A DNA stretch of 64,000 bases. It comes from Stratiolaelaps scimitus. Its lineage: Eukaryota; Arthropoda; Arachnida; Mesostigmata; Laelapidae. The notes below the pieces were generated by a model. It had not been told where the DNA came from and did not search any database. It saw only the letters and a program-made list of their open reading frames with translations. Below, one piece after another: positions 13,621-27,000 of the stretch (the first letter of the stretch is position 1; the number at the start of each line of letters is the position of its first letter). The stretch is from contig JABWDB010000002.1 of assembly GCA_019614645.1 (NCBI GenBank), positions 21,255,501 to 21,319,500 on the forward strand. Direction: 5' to 3'. Position numbers and translations under genes: made by a program.

Positions 13621-16030
13621 GACTTGACTCAGCGAGCAAACTTCGTTAGACGTCTCTCTAGTGCTAATTTTCTTTATTCAAATTATGGTACAGTGAAAGA
13701 ATGTGGTCGAAAGTACATTCCTTGTGTACAGCTGGAGAATCTATGCAAGATTGTCATAGTGTTTTTCCCATTTTGAGGTACAATCAATAGGTGCGTACTT
13801 TGCTCCATTGCTGGTTTGTTTACATTGTCGGCATACGACATTCTACAACTGCTGGTTTCTCAACAATTCGAAATCTGCATAACCGTAGCAGCCCACGCAG
13901 AGTATGAATGCGCATTTTGTCATCGAATATATTTTATTATCTTCATTTTGTCTGGACTGGAATATAGCTCTGCTTCGGACGGCTGTGCTTGTCGGTGTCA
14001 TAGGATGAGCACCATCATCTCGATCAGGGGCCACTGCCAGCGGGCAGCCGAACTCACATCGTAACCTAGATCTGTTCGAGGGCTTCTTGCTCCTGCATGG
14101 GAACACTACTGCCTAAAACAGCATTCGCTCGAACATCACCGGCAGCGATTACCGCGCTCATGTGTGCGAGTAGTGTGCGTTTGTCTATCGGGTTGCTCCT
14201 GTTGTTGTTGTGTCTTCTGCTGCTGCTGCTGCTTCTGTTATCGTCACTCATTGATCGTTGTCGTTGGAGCCGAACAGATCACTGCCGCCATAGCAATGTC
14301 GATGCCAACAGCCGGCTACCTTACTACGGTGCAGATGATTAAAATAGCTTTCACGATGTCGTGGAACTGGAAGTCAGCCCGCTCACCCAGCATACCTACT
14401 TGGCTGCGGTTCCACGGCGGTATCAGTACTTCATGGATAGGAACATGCGAGAAGCGTGCGAGAAGTTGTTAGAGACGTATTCCTCGCTGATAGAGACGGC
14501 GAATGTGGCTCTACAAAGTGGTGCTGCCGATTCAACGATGGACTACTTCTGCTCGCTAGTAATTATCGGAACAGCCGACGTAGGCGTAATGGCAGTATTG
14601 TCTGCCTAGCTTAGGTGTTGTCCGTATCCACGTTACGTGTCCTTACCTGAGACCGTCGACTGTGAGAAACAATCTGTGTGCGGGAGGCGGCGTGCACGTT
14701 GGCAGCCCCTATCCATCAGGTAGCGGCCTGTTTGCCCGGCTGCGTAACAATCGTATCATCCTTGTATGTTAGCTTCACGGCGACCCCAACGCGGTCAGCT
14801 TGTCTATGTTGGTCTCTGCGGCACCTCAACTAGATACGCTGGTGTACCTCTACAGGGATATCACTTCGTTGATACTGTTGCCGCAGTCGGCAGCGTTGAT
14901 TTCAGCGGTAGGTTAGCTAGCCAAGCCAGCGATACGGCCACTTGCAACAGTAGCGCTGACTCTCATGTCCGCTATTGCAGGCGACTGCATACGCTATGGC
15001 CCATGCTTGTCTGTGATGCGTCGTCGTCTTGTGAAAACGCCGCATAAATTAGTAGCCAGCGAAGACTGATAGGCTTGGCGATACAGCACCCGTGAGCGCC
15101 GCTCGCAGCAGCGAGACCAGAAAAAAAAAGCACTATTATTGTTATTATTACCATATGATAACTTGGGCGAATGTATAACGAATGTCGGTTGCAAACGATG
15201 TGATGGAAGAGTACTTCTCATACAACGAGAACCGCGTATATCGTCACTGGGAACATGGCGACAACAGTAGCAATAATAATAACAACAACAACAACGATAA
15301 CAGCTAAATAGCAACAGAAAACAGAGCATAAACAAATTGAAGGAAGGCAGCTGATGCAGATTGCCGAGACGTTAATAAAGCCAAGCTATTCGTGTTTGGC
15401 ACACCGAGTCATTCAATGCGCGTCCGATATTGTTATTTTATTATTACAGTGAATGGTTGTATCAATGTCGAGTGTGCAGCTGTATCCTATCGATGGCAAG
15501 TAGCGTTGAGTAGGTATTGAGTCGTAGAAACGAATATGTGGCGAGAATCATTTTAAGTGAAAGTCGGCTCGGTTTCTTTGTACTTCAGTGTCTTTCATAT
15601 TTAGATTATCACTTTGCTGAACTCGGACTATACGCGCATCCTTAATGGTTAATAATACTTGTGTTTAGACCCGTTGAATGTTGGTACTGTTCGATAATGA
15701 ATGGACATGATTGTGACCGAACCGCCGGTATTTATCTGCTTCTGTTGCCGCAATCCGTAATTGTAATCTCTCTCTCAGCGCGATTTTAATCGCCTGATGA
15801 ACTTGTGATAGCGATGCAACGTTTCGTGACGTGAAATATAGATGGAAATGTCTGTATTCAAATGAGCCGTTTATGCTTTCACAATAGTAATTGCCAAATT
15901 CGTCCAAATACTATTATTATTAGTATTATATAAATAATTGACGTCCTACTTGTCTCGCTTAGGCTGCGACCATACATAACTATGTATGCTCTATTGAGAT
16001 AAAACGATTTCACATTATTATAGAAACCCC
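13621..16030. other. No supported gene; some unassigned open frames
   Basis: Plus-strand frames at 13510-13776 and 14361-14609 (about 80 codons each) read less repetitively than their surroundings, but match nothing I recognise and are not joined by convincing splice sites. TGC/TGT repeats near 14200-14240 give Leu or Cys runs. Confidence 0.4.
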
Positions 16031-16830
16031 TCTTTGCTTAATCAAGTAAGTGTATTTAAAAGAATAATATACTTCCGTACACAGCCAGTTTCCGCCGGCA
16101 TCATACAGTATTCGTCAGATCTGGGTAGAGTAAAGCCGGCCGACCGATCGACAAACGTAACATCAGCGTTGACACCGGCTGTTCGTCGTCGACGTGAGCT
16201 TTCTCTCCGCCAGTTGGTTGCGTTTCAGTGTTGGCCTTTGGCGTTGGGACGCTCCACAAGCTCTCGTTGGTGGAGTTGCCTGAGCTGCTGCTGCTGCTGC
16301 TGCCGCCGCTTGCCAAATGGCCGGGTGTCGGTGGTGCCACGCCTTGTCAATGCACGCTGCTGTGGTAGGCGGCACCGCCAACCGGCCATTTCGAAGCGGT
16401 AGACAGTAACGGCAACAACAACAACAGCAGCCCCGACTACAACGATCACAACAACGACACGCTAACGTCGTTGGTAGCCAGGCAACGCCTGCTGGTTGGC
16501 CGAGGCATCGAGAAGAACGCAGGCGCGAAGCGGACGCCACGAGTGACATGTGACAACGTGTTTTGGCCCGGCACGTACGGCCGCGTTCGTCGTGTACCAC
16601 CGATTTTTCGACCGCGATCATTCGACTGCTGGCGTTTGGCTTTTTTTGCTTTCAGCATTCGAACTCAAAATGGTCGTGAGGGCCGTTAACTGACGAACAG
16701 CGGCAGGCCGGGTTGGATGGACTATAGTGTCAATGGTTTGGCTACTGCTGCTGCTGCAGCTACCATCGCTGTCGTAGAGGTGATTCTCATTGCCACTTCG
16801 CCGCAGGCACCAGCACTGGCAAGAGCAATC
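16031..16830. other. GC-richer block with CAG/CTG and AAC repeats
   Basis: CTG runs at about 16280-16305 and 16742-16758 and an AAC run at about 16410-16430 make overlapping frames open on both strands (up to 152 codons on the minus strand). Low-complexity translation; no domain seen. Confidence 0.4.
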
Positions 16831-17538
16831 GCTATTCGTTGTTTCTGACGTCTACTGTTATGTAGCTGTACCCGTGGCAGCTGGTGATTTCACATATTTT
16901 CTCTCTCTCTCGCTTGCGCTTTGAGTTCGCCACCTGATGAGTACCGCATGAGTAGGTTTCACTGCATTGCTTTGTTGTGCCATTTGACCACGAGTGATCA
17001 TTTGTTCTCTGTGCGACGGTTGTTGCTGCCGTTGTCAGTGAAACAAGGTTTGAGGGTGCCAAGGCCGAATGGCCCACACGATCTAGTATTATTTTGGGTA
17101 GCACGTAGCGTTCAATGAGCGTTCTGTAATGATATGTGGACTGCTAAACCGAAACTCCTGGCTGAATGTTTTCATTTGGACAGTCACGTGGTTCCCGTTA
17201 CAGTAGGAACAAGAGGAACCATTGAACTTTGCTGAGGTTGGCGTAAATATCCACAAACGATACGTGTACTTTCATGTATTTGAGAAGAAAACTGGTGGTT
17301 TAGTCAAGACATCTCATATAACAAGAATATGGGCCCACACCGCGAGGCACAGAGCACATTTCGTAAGGGATCGCAAATTCGTTTTGATTGTACGCCATTA
17401 ATAGCGTATGCATGAGCGATTGTCACACCTGTTCTGTTGTACAGTCTCACGTCACCCAACGAATGCAGTTGAACAAGCATACGATTTCCTCTTTGCCCCA
17501 CCCACATCGATCGTGTAGATACACGCACATGCACTGTA

Positions 17539-17617
17539 TATATGTATATACACATATATACAAAATACACATATATATATATACAAAATACACATATATA
17601 TATATATGTGTATTTTG
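17539..17617. repeat. TA-rich direct repeats ending in a 34-bp perfect palindrome
   Basis: ACAAAATACACATATATA-type units repeat, and the last unit is mirrored. Positions 17584-17600 (CAAAATACACATATATA) and 17601-17617 are exact reverse complements with no spacer, so the segment can extrude as a cruciform. Confidence 0.92.
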
Positions 17618-18337
17618 CGTATTATAGACGATCAATGTACTCAGTACCTTTGCTGCATAAGTATCAATTGCCACGACCACCACCATTTGCCTGTGGCAAC
17701 AACAACAACAGCTGGGACGACAATATCCTGTGCATCGCATCCTGCATGCGAAGGGTCTCAGTCGTCAAGACATATACACAACCAGTCGATCATATGAGGT
17801 AGGCTGCGACAAGCTGTTATATTGTAGACATTATGGCTGCTCGCATTGTCTTTCGGTGATGTCTAGCATATGATGATGGGTGTGTATGTGTGTGTTAATG
17901 TATCATTATTATTCTTATTATTATTATATAGTATATTGGCAGTATATCCTTGTTCCGTTGTGTCTATACTATGCAATTGGCTGTCGCTGCTTTGTGGCTC
18001 CGGGTGGACGATTCTCTGGAGCGGCCACTCACCCAGCTACGGCAGCCATCCACGCTTATGGCGGCTATATTATTACCGATAGGTTTTTCGTATTGTTGCG
18101 CGCTCATGAACTCGACGGGAGAGGAGAGGGCTTGACACGAGGGGCGGGCGATGAATTTGATGACAGATGCAGCCCACGCGATCGCCCCCTGGACAAACAA
18201 GCAAACAAAGAATCAACTACGAGGAATACTGGGAATCGTAGCAGTGTCCGTTTTATGCTAGTTTATGCGGGCGACAATAGGGGCCTAGTCGGTAATCGAG
18301 GCCTATGTTCGTGTGACGTCTGTGTCCTTCATACTGA

Positions 18338-18365
18338 TTGGTGAGTCACAATAGTGACTCACCAA
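18338..18365. promoter_or_regulatory. 12-bp inverted repeat holding two AP-1-like sites
   Basis: TTGGTGAGTCAC (18338-18349), loop AATA, then GTGACTCACCAA (18354-18365), a perfect inverted repeat. Each arm contains the AP-1 (Jun/Fos) consensus TGAGTCA or its complement TGACTCA. The arrangement is seen directly; any regulatory role is inference. Confidence 0.5.
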
Positions 18366-18431
18366 GTTCGTTGTGTCGCTGTATGTCACGGGGACACCAC
18401 TATATATACTGGCCTGTGTCTCATGTTTGTA

Positions 18432-18448
18432 TGTGTGTGTGTGTGTGT
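18432..18448. repeat. (GT)n microsatellite
   Basis: Short uninterrupted GT repeat. Confidence 0.9.
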
Positions 18449-19809
18449 ACGTAAGTCTGCACGCTGATGGGGATAATGTGGAAACTTTTTCTCTACGAAT
18501 TTATCTCTATTCGTCGTATGGTTCGCGCAGACTCCACAAAGGTACAACGGGGAGCCCGCTGGATTCGTTACGCTTGACATGGTTTGCTTGCTGTGTTGCG
18601 ACTCGAGTTCGAAGACACATCGGTAACTCGACGTTCCGTCGCATCACTTCAGTACAATCCAATGAATGAATATATCACATTACCTCACCGTAAACTCTGT
18701 TCGCTGATCTCTGCGAGCGAGCTGTCTTCGTGAGTAGTGGCTGGCTGATTATTGCTTTGCCGGAGCGAGACATATCTGTTGAGGTTCGCCCCCTTACCGT
18801 CCGAGCGGGCAGCGTTGCTGAAAATCTCAATTTTAATATATTCCATTTGGATATTTCTATTCACTTGTATATCCCATTAGACGCAATTGCTGGTCAAGCA
18901 TCGATGCCCTTTACGATCCAATCTGATCTTGTTAATTTGCTATTGTTTATACGGCCCAAAAAGGTATCTCTCGTCCCTCCGGCGAAGCCCATCGTTGTCC
19001 ACTAACTTTATATCCCGTTAGAATTGAACCACAGATGAACTTCCGTTCATCCAGTTGTTCGCGTTTAGCTAACGTTCTTATACGCATATAAACCTTATAT
19101 ATAAACCACATGGTCATAGTCGTTTAGGTGTTCCGCGATGACAGTAGTTTCACATGGTTTTTTCCGCTGCTACTGCCGACCGCAGACGAATAACCTTTTT
19201 GCTCGTTCTGCGGCCATCGACAACAGCTCGTGAGCGTCGTGCACGACGGCAATCGAACTCGGCACGATTGCCGCAAAGATCCCTGTAGTCATGATGATTG
19301 TTGATGATTGGCTCGATGGACGTCAAATAAATGATTGAATGGATGGATGGGCAAACGGACGGAGACTGTGCCGATGGTGGCCTTCCATGGAGAAAATGAA
19401 ATAGTTCTGAGCTCTAATAGTAGCAATAGTAATAATAATAATCGTGCGAATGCCGAAACCCATAATGATGGCCATCCTGGAAATAACGGTGCTGATGTTG
19501 TGGTTGTCATGACGATTCAAGGAACAAATATATATATATATATATTCTGTGTGCTGCCAAGAACGAAGTTGAAACCAACATGAAGGTGGAAATAAAAGTA
19601 TGGTAAAAAATAAATATATTTGTCTGCCAGCCGCCCACCCACGCCGGTCCCAGCGACCTAGCAAACAAATACAAACAATAAAGTTTTCAATTTTTGGTAA
19701 TAGCTAGCGACAGTCCAAGAGGTCGGGTGAGCTGGCGCAAAATTTCCTGCCAGATGGTTTTAGTGTTACTTCTCGTGCGTAATGAGAAAACGTAAATCAC
19801 AACAAGAAC

Positions 19810-19829
19810 GATATATATATATATATATA
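19810..19829. repeat. (AT)n microsatellite
   Basis: Uninterrupted AT repeat of about 20 bases; a similar one lies at 19528-19545. Confidence 0.92.
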
Positions 19830-20512
19830 GCGGGGCCTTGGGCGAAACGTTTAGAGCCGTGAGAGAAAAACATACAGTAGCGGCAGAGGTAAACAAGAGC
19901 ACTAAGTCGGCGCAATTCTTATTTCTTCACAACGAGATATCTCTGTGTGATTGATCGGTGGCGTCTTATGATTGCTTCATTTCGGCTACAGTTCGTTGAT
20001 GTGTTTCTCATAGAACATCATTGCATAGTACAACGGGGTGGCATCGGGATGCAGAGTAGGCGTAATGTTTCCTTTATTGAAAGGTGTTGTACATGTTTGA
20101 GGGTGGCCTTTGGCTGCAATTATCGTATCGACTCCTCTTGCAAGGGAATTTCGCAGCGTCTCAAGTAGATGGCTATTTCTAGAGCATTTACGGATACGTT
20201 ACGGCGTACATTGTGCCTTTTCTGTTCGATAACGCATTTATCGAGTTAGTAACGTGCGATTTCCGAAGCATTCGTCCAGGCCATCCTGGTGCTGAATATC
20301 ATAGATGCAGCGCTTTGCAAACATTGACATTCGTTAGACGTGATACCTCACTGCTGATTCTACGTTGGGCAAGCCACGTTGTGAGTGGCTCTTACTGTTG
20401 CGAACATACTATTTATCTTGCAAATTATATGCCCCCCATCGGATACAAACGCTGACAACTTTAATAACGTAGATTTTCAACGACAATTACAATTGCCACT
20501 GCTGCTTCCGCG

Positions 20513-20538
20513 AATAATAATAATAATAATAATAATAA
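20513..20538. repeat. (AAT)n microsatellite
   Basis: Uninterrupted trinucleotide repeat of about 26 bases. Confidence 0.95.
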
Positions 20539-20800
20539 GATGAAGAAGGATCATAATGATAATCCTTACGCTATATCATCATCATCATCACCTCCCGCAT
20601 GTTTATGTATTATTGGCAATTGCTCGTTACGCTTAGCATTACATCCTATCATCGAAGAGCGTTCCCGAGATGGTGGCAGAGTAACTGTAACAAGAACAGA
20701 AGGGGTCTCCTCCGCCGCTCCGCTTAGATACGCAGACATCTTTTAGTTCACCACATACGAATCGCCGAGTCGACGACAACACCATCATCGTGCGATTTTT

Positions 20801-21300
20801 CTTTCCTTTCGAGATCATTTTTCCGTGTTCCGAACTAACAACCGCTACAAGAGCCTATCAGGCGTCGGCGATCCACTCGATCTTTGCGCCAGCTGCCGGG
20901 TCTCGCTCGTCTCCTACGTAGGGAGCGTGTACGATCCAATCACGTGGAGTTCGCCCGTCGCGTCGACCCCAATGGAAACTGACCTCAGTGGTGTTGTTCT
21001 GTACCGACGACGGAGAGCGCCAACGGAGAATGATTGCTGGGCTGATACAGGGGTGTCATGTCGCCGCATCTCAAGACATTCATTTGTCCGTGTGCTGGCG
21101 TGTGTCATTCCTTCTTTATTCTCGGATGTTATTGCCAATGGGGAGCTGCAGTGGCTGTTGCGGTGGTAGTCGGGATGCTTGTTTGTGGCGTTTTTCTTAC
21201 GAGACGAGTCTTGTCGAGCGAGGCAAGGGGCGTGTGTGTGTGATTGAGCTTGCTGGCTACAAGTGTGTGTTAGAATGAGTGACCGAACGAACACGCTCGG
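20801..21300. other. GC-richer block, no gene seen
   Basis: Frames are open on both strands (114 codons plus, 126 codons minus) over the same bases, with no recognisable domain. Confidence 0.35.
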
Positions 21301-24300
21301 TGAAGCTCAGCCCGTACAGATTTTGTTTCGAAACTGCCTCGAACGGACGGACGTGGACGCGATGCCGTTGACGATCACCGCTGAGTCATCACAGAATAAC
21401 AACCATTATATTTATCACAGGCCAGTGTGAGTTAGTCGGTCACAATGACTATACGCGGAGGGCAGTGGCGTCCATATTGCCGCTTGACTTAAGGCTCCAT
21501 TGCTCACGAAAAGGGTGCTCCCCTCCCTGTAGTGGACGCCAAGACGGAGAATACCGTAATACGGGTACAGGCTGTGGATGGGCGTGTATGTCTATGTGTC
21601 GATGTTGTCCCGGGACGCCAGTGCTGGAGTAAGCCACACAGTCGGTCTGTGTCAGCTACGAGAGCTAACCAAGCAGTATCGAGGTCGAAAGGTTTGTGCA
21701 AAAGGTCTTACGCTGTCTCTATAACTCATCTCTTTCTCAATATCCTTTGTTCCTCTATCAGTCGTGGTTCGTTCGAAGGGTGGACGATGATGACACGCTT
21801 CTGTCAGTGCACTCTGGCTGTCGAGGCCAACGGAGAAAGCGTAGCCCATTGGGCGCATCGTAGTGGTGACGATTTGCTCAATAACCCACTTATTATTTAT
21901 TGACTCCGTTCGTCTCATTTAATCATCTCTTCCCCCTGTACACCCAATAGCGAGCACACTTATCGAAGGGATGGACCTGCCTCGCGTCAAGTCTCTACTC
22001 ATCTTAAGAGGACAAACCCGCAGTGACATGTGATGCACTCCGTGGTGCCGTCACACATCTCGGACTTGGTGGGCCATCAGTCCGCCGTCGTCGTCGTCGG
22101 CCGAGCGAGTCGTTGATCAAATGTGATCATGTCGTGTCGTTATCCTAAATATCTCGTACGAGCCTCTTGGAGACCTACTCGAAAGATATTGTTACGTGCT
22201 GCTTGTTGTCAGTATTAGAGATGTAATTGCTCACGCTCGCTTGGCAACAAGGCCCACCGTCGCTGGCCGATCCAAAAGCTATAAAAGCTGTTCAAAGTCG
22301 TCCATAATACATACGTACAGATACCAACCATACCCTGTCAGTGCCAGAGGTATAACGTCGCGTCAAAGAGTACGTCGTATGGAAACCAAGATAGAGTGCG
22401 CCTTCCCTGAAGCTGAATATCATGAGTTCCGTATAATACTATGTGATATGATACTTTTGTCTGAGAATTGAATTGTTCACTCAAATACTGTTTCGAGTTC
22501 TTTTTTTATCTCATGTTATTTGAGTTCAACGAATAGCTAGCCAATTTAATGGCTAGGTAACTCAAGCCGTTCGTGGGGCTACTTCGTTCTCCTAAACTTT
22601 ATATGCTCTCCGCTTCGGGACCACTCATGTACTGACAGAAGTTGAACAGGTGAAATTTGATAATGTTTGTCATTGTCGGGGAACATTTCGTCCCTTTGGT
22701 GAACGACCTCTTGAAGGGCAGATGAACAAGGAACAGGCAATACGCTCCAATTACTCGGAGCAGACGCTCCAATTTCCACAATGGCGTTGGATTTTGTTCT
22801 CTGACCTCGTTCGGCGGCCGTTGAGAGGTACTGTTTTCATAGGGAGGTTCTTATATTCTATCAACTAAATAGACCGCGGGCCAAATAGTTGAAAGGGTGA
22901 TAATTTAAGCGAGGTGCATCTAATTAACACCGGCAGTATACTCCGCAGTGATAGTAATAACAGGGAATCGATAACAATCGAACTTGGGCACTCCATAGTG
23001 TCGTTGTCGTCTTGAGGATCTAACCTGGTTCGCCTCGTCCAAAGATTGATTTTCACAGATTCAGAATAAGCCATGAAGCGAAAGAAAGCTTCAGGCGTGA
23101 GTCTTGTTTAGTAATCAATTTGAGTGACTGAATGAATCACGTGAATATTGTCCAGTATTTTTATTTTAGCTGTACTCATAACGAATCTCGTGGTCGGCTG
23201 TATTAGTAATTATATGTACGATCGTCTAGTCATATTAGAGAGATAGAGTGTACCGTTGACATGTACAAATATAAATACAACATGTTTCATTGCATAAAAG
23301 CAACTTCACATGTGATAATATTTTGTACAAAGCAACCATATCACATAGTCGCGATAACACCCGCAGCATCGAGATAATACCTACATGTACATACATAGGC
23401 TGTATTTTAATGAAAGCCAAACATGATTGCGTTTCAATTAGCTATTCGTGATGTTGACCTTATTTGATTATAGAACTTCTCAAACGCCTTCATTTTCAAC
23501 AAGTGTCAGTATAAGTCAAGCCATTCATAACAGGGGATCAGCGACGATACTCGAGAAGCGGACTGTATCTATGTCCAGAACAGCATCTCGCCAACGGTTG
23601 CTTGCTTCGTCTGTCTGATGTCTCGGCTTGGGTGTGCACATCAAACGTGACGTCTTTTGCCACATGATCGGTTGCTGTTGTTGTTGTTTTTTTATCATTC
23701 TGTCGTGTGATTCATTCTATCAGTTATTCGTTCATCCACGTGGACGATTTCGGGCATTCGAAAGAAGGACCAATCCGTTCCCTGCCGGCTGACCAGTGGT
23801 TGTCGTACAATACAGCACAAAATATAACTACTGTGCTGCCGACGCAGTAGACGGCTGTACGGATTCAGATGGACACAGTTGCCAGAGGGTCTCGTGTCTT
23901 CATTGAACTCGTTACATTGCGTCGACTATGGCGTCGACATCAGCCTGGCCAGGGACGATGAGAGAGAGAGAGAGGGAGAGATTTGACCACGCGAATGGCA
24001 GATAATGTATAGTACATGTATATTATTATTATCTAGCTATGGCCACCCCATGTGGTCGGCGACAGGCGAAGAAGACATCGATGTTTGATCGCTTTTACTT
24101 ATTTACCGCTATGCGTACAGGTCTATGGTCTGCTATGGTTGGTCCTGATAGCGATCGTAGTGGCTGGCATCATTAGCAATGCAGATCGTGCTACGGATCT
24201 GAAGTAATGTCTGATCTAGGCTATTTGTCCATAAGTATTACGCCGAAAGGGAGAGATAGGGACATGGCGCAGATTACCGCCAACATCGTATTGTATAGGA

Positions 24301-24604
24301 TTACTTCTAAATATTTCGGCAATTACTTCGGTATTCGTTTAGGCGTTTAGTTTGTTCATTTTAACGACTTGCGCTCTAACTACCGCTACTGGTGCTATTG
24401 ATACGCGGAGACACAAATGGCGGTTACTGACTATGCCATTATCGCGGCTGTTGACGTCATTACCATCATTAGCACCGTTCGTTGACTTATGGAGATATTC
24501 GTAATTTATTGCGAGTGATGAGTTCGACTATGTGAATATCTCGATTAATCGTGGAATAATAGTGACAATATAATAGGAGTAATCAGCTGCTGTGTTTGCT
24601 GCCT

Positions 24605-24626
24605 TTATATATATATATATATATAT
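24605..24626. repeat. (TA)n microsatellite
   Basis: Uninterrupted TA repeat of about 22 bases. Confidence 0.93.
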
Positions 24627-25321
24627 CATGGCAGCCAATACAAGAAAGTTGATTCGATTCGAAGTCTCAGTTTTAGCTGGGGCAGTGTTAAGAGTCTACC
24701 TTAGATAAGAATACATGTACGCCGCACTTGATTGACCATTGGCCTAAATATTTTCACTGACTTGGTTGACTTCGATTTTGAGTTGTCAATCTCATATACT
24801 AATCCAATTCTCTGTTTCTCTATTTCAGGTATGTACGAGGTGTACCGAGTTGGCAACTTGTGTCAATCATGTGGCGCAGTCGCGATACCCAACCGCGGAA
24901 TAAATCTCGCCTGGTACTACTAACCTATAGTAGAATAAAAAGCTCGCAATGCGACGTAATCTCGTAATCTCTGGCGTTTCTAGACCAGACAAAATAGAAC
25001 ACATCGCTGGTCGTCACCAACCTCAGAATGTAGGTTAGTCAAGTTAGCTAGCCAACCAGATAGCAATAGCAACAGCAGCAGCAGCGGCAGCAGCAATGGA
25101 ACATGACTCACGGCATCGTCAATAGGCAGAGGTAGACGTGACAATTCTTTCTCCCAGATGGGCGGGGGAAAATCCACCACAATAACTAGACTGATTCAGC
25201 GTTATGAACTGATGGAAGAGCGTGTTACAGGGTGCTATGCCCAGACGATAAGGGAGCAGTGACCGTTTCGATTAACTACTCTCCTCCGGACTAACTATGC
25301 TATGGGGCCCCCTACGGGAGT

Positions 25322-25323
<2 letters not shown>

Positions 25324-25358
<35 letters not shown>
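25324..25358. repeat. (TA)n microsatellite
   Basis: Uninterrupted TA repeat of about 35 bases, among the longest in the window. Confidence 0.95.
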
Positions 25359-25362
<4 letters not shown>

Positions 25363-27000
25363 TACAATTTAGGATCCTACGGTTGGCCAGTCTAGTCATG
25401 GCTGGATTCAGGCGCATGGTGCACATGGACAGACACCACTATCATTTTTGTTATTATTGCTAATTAATTATTATAATTATAAAAGAGGTTGTGGCGTGTT
25501 CTACCCACGACGAGTTGGCATATCGAATTCGAACGCCGTTCGCGACGGTTAGCAGGTGATTAATTAGACAACGGGCGACGATGGTTGTTTAATCTAATTA
25601 AGTTCGGCGAAAATCAGGGCTGCGCCTCTCGTTGCTGTCACTGTTGCTAAGTGATCATAACTTTGTACAAAAATGGAGCGATCTAAATTAAAAAAAAAAT
25701 AGTATATAATAACATTGTGTCTAATATCGACGCTATAATGACACTGATAAGGGAGATCGCAGCCCATTCTCAACACACTGTTATCAGTAAACGTTCATGG
25801 GAACATATGTGGGAACGACACTGATAAAACGCTGAAGGCGTAAAACTATAGCGTGTCTCACACAACAACGTTAACTGCTATCACGAACATGCAATAAAAT
25901 ATACGTCCGAATTTTTATGACTTACACAATTTTAACCTCGTTCTTCATTTAGCCATCTCACTCTGAATGAAGCATCTGTGCCATACGATACGATGCCAGC
26001 GTAGAGCCCGGCGCTCGATGGATCTTCACACTGAGTCGTTGCTATTCAAACCACCGCGTTGACCTTTAAGCATCTGACGTATGCGCCGGCGAGCGAATTA
26101 ACTTGCAGCTAAGCTCTCAGTTATTCTAACTTGCAGCTAATGCTCACTGGCTTCTTAAGAATAGCGACAGTAAGGTTACCAAGAACTCTCAGTCGTCAAT
26201 TTTATTTACCTATTCGACGGTTTTGAACTCTATTTGGATTACAGTGCTCTTTGTGCCGCCGTAACACTAACTTAGATTGGGTGTCTACGTGTGTCCGCGT
26301 GCAATAAGAGAGAGTGAGTGAGAGAGAGAGGTAGAGCCAGCTGAAAAATCGCTATATTAGGCAAGCTTGCCCTGGTGGCAAGCTTTTGCCGTGCCGTTTC
26401 TCTCATTTACTATCGTGTGGCTGTTCCTGTTCACACGCTATTGTTGGCTGTACGCCAAAATACGCGAAACGCGTGGGCAACGTCAGATTGGGTGGACACT
26501 CGCAGAGGCAGCGGGCGATAGTGGACTCCGCGCGTGGACTCGGTCAGGGTATATATACACTGTGCACGTGTCTCAGTCCGGTGACTCCGGTGGTCTCGGG
26601 TCCCCGAAACGACGCGGTTTACGGGCTCCTCGGCTCTGCTATAGCTCTCGCTCTCGCCTAGTTTATATGCTTTGTATGTGCATATGCTCTCTGGACTCAT
26701 AAGCGGCTTAGGAGCTACAGTCAACATTAACTTGGCGTGTTGCAGCTGGCCCCGGGCTAGTGACCTACCGTGAGGTACCCTCATAAGTATAAGCAGTTTG
26801 CTTCCGAGACCCACTTGCGAACTGCCACACTCACACGCGCGTACACACGCCGGCGACTGCGGGTCACTGTTGCAGCTATAATTTTGTTAGCCTCGTTGAC
26901 GTTTTAGAGTCACCTGCCATCTACTCAGGAGGCTAGCGTTAATTATACATAGGTAGATAAATATAAATTGTTTCATATGCATATGCGTATAAGCAATTTC

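Larger units (their letters stand above)
16831..20800. other. No gene seen
   Basis: Non-coding DNA with several microsatellites ((TG)n at 18432-18448, (AT)n at 19528-19545 and 19810-19829, (AAT)n at 20513-20538) and two notable palindromes listed separately. Confidence 0.55.
21301..27000. other. No gene seen
   Basis: Non-coding DNA with (GA)n near 23957-23982, (TA)n at 24605-24626 and a long (TA)n at 25324-25358. Open frames are short and unrecognised. Confidence 0.55.

Noticed and set aside
13510..14609. Open frames at 13510-13776 and 14361-14609 that read like protein
   Set aside because: Each about 80 codons, which is expected by chance in this much DNA; no homology recognised and no splice pair joins them.
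16163..16621. 152-codon minus-strand frame rich in Cys, Gln and Ala
   Set aside because: Composition is explained by CTG/CAG and AAC repeats.
25371..25384. 14-base match (GGATCCTACGGTTG) to part of the tRNA-like element at 41.9 kb
   Set aside because: Similarity stops at both ends, and shared 14-mers are expected by chance in 64 kb.
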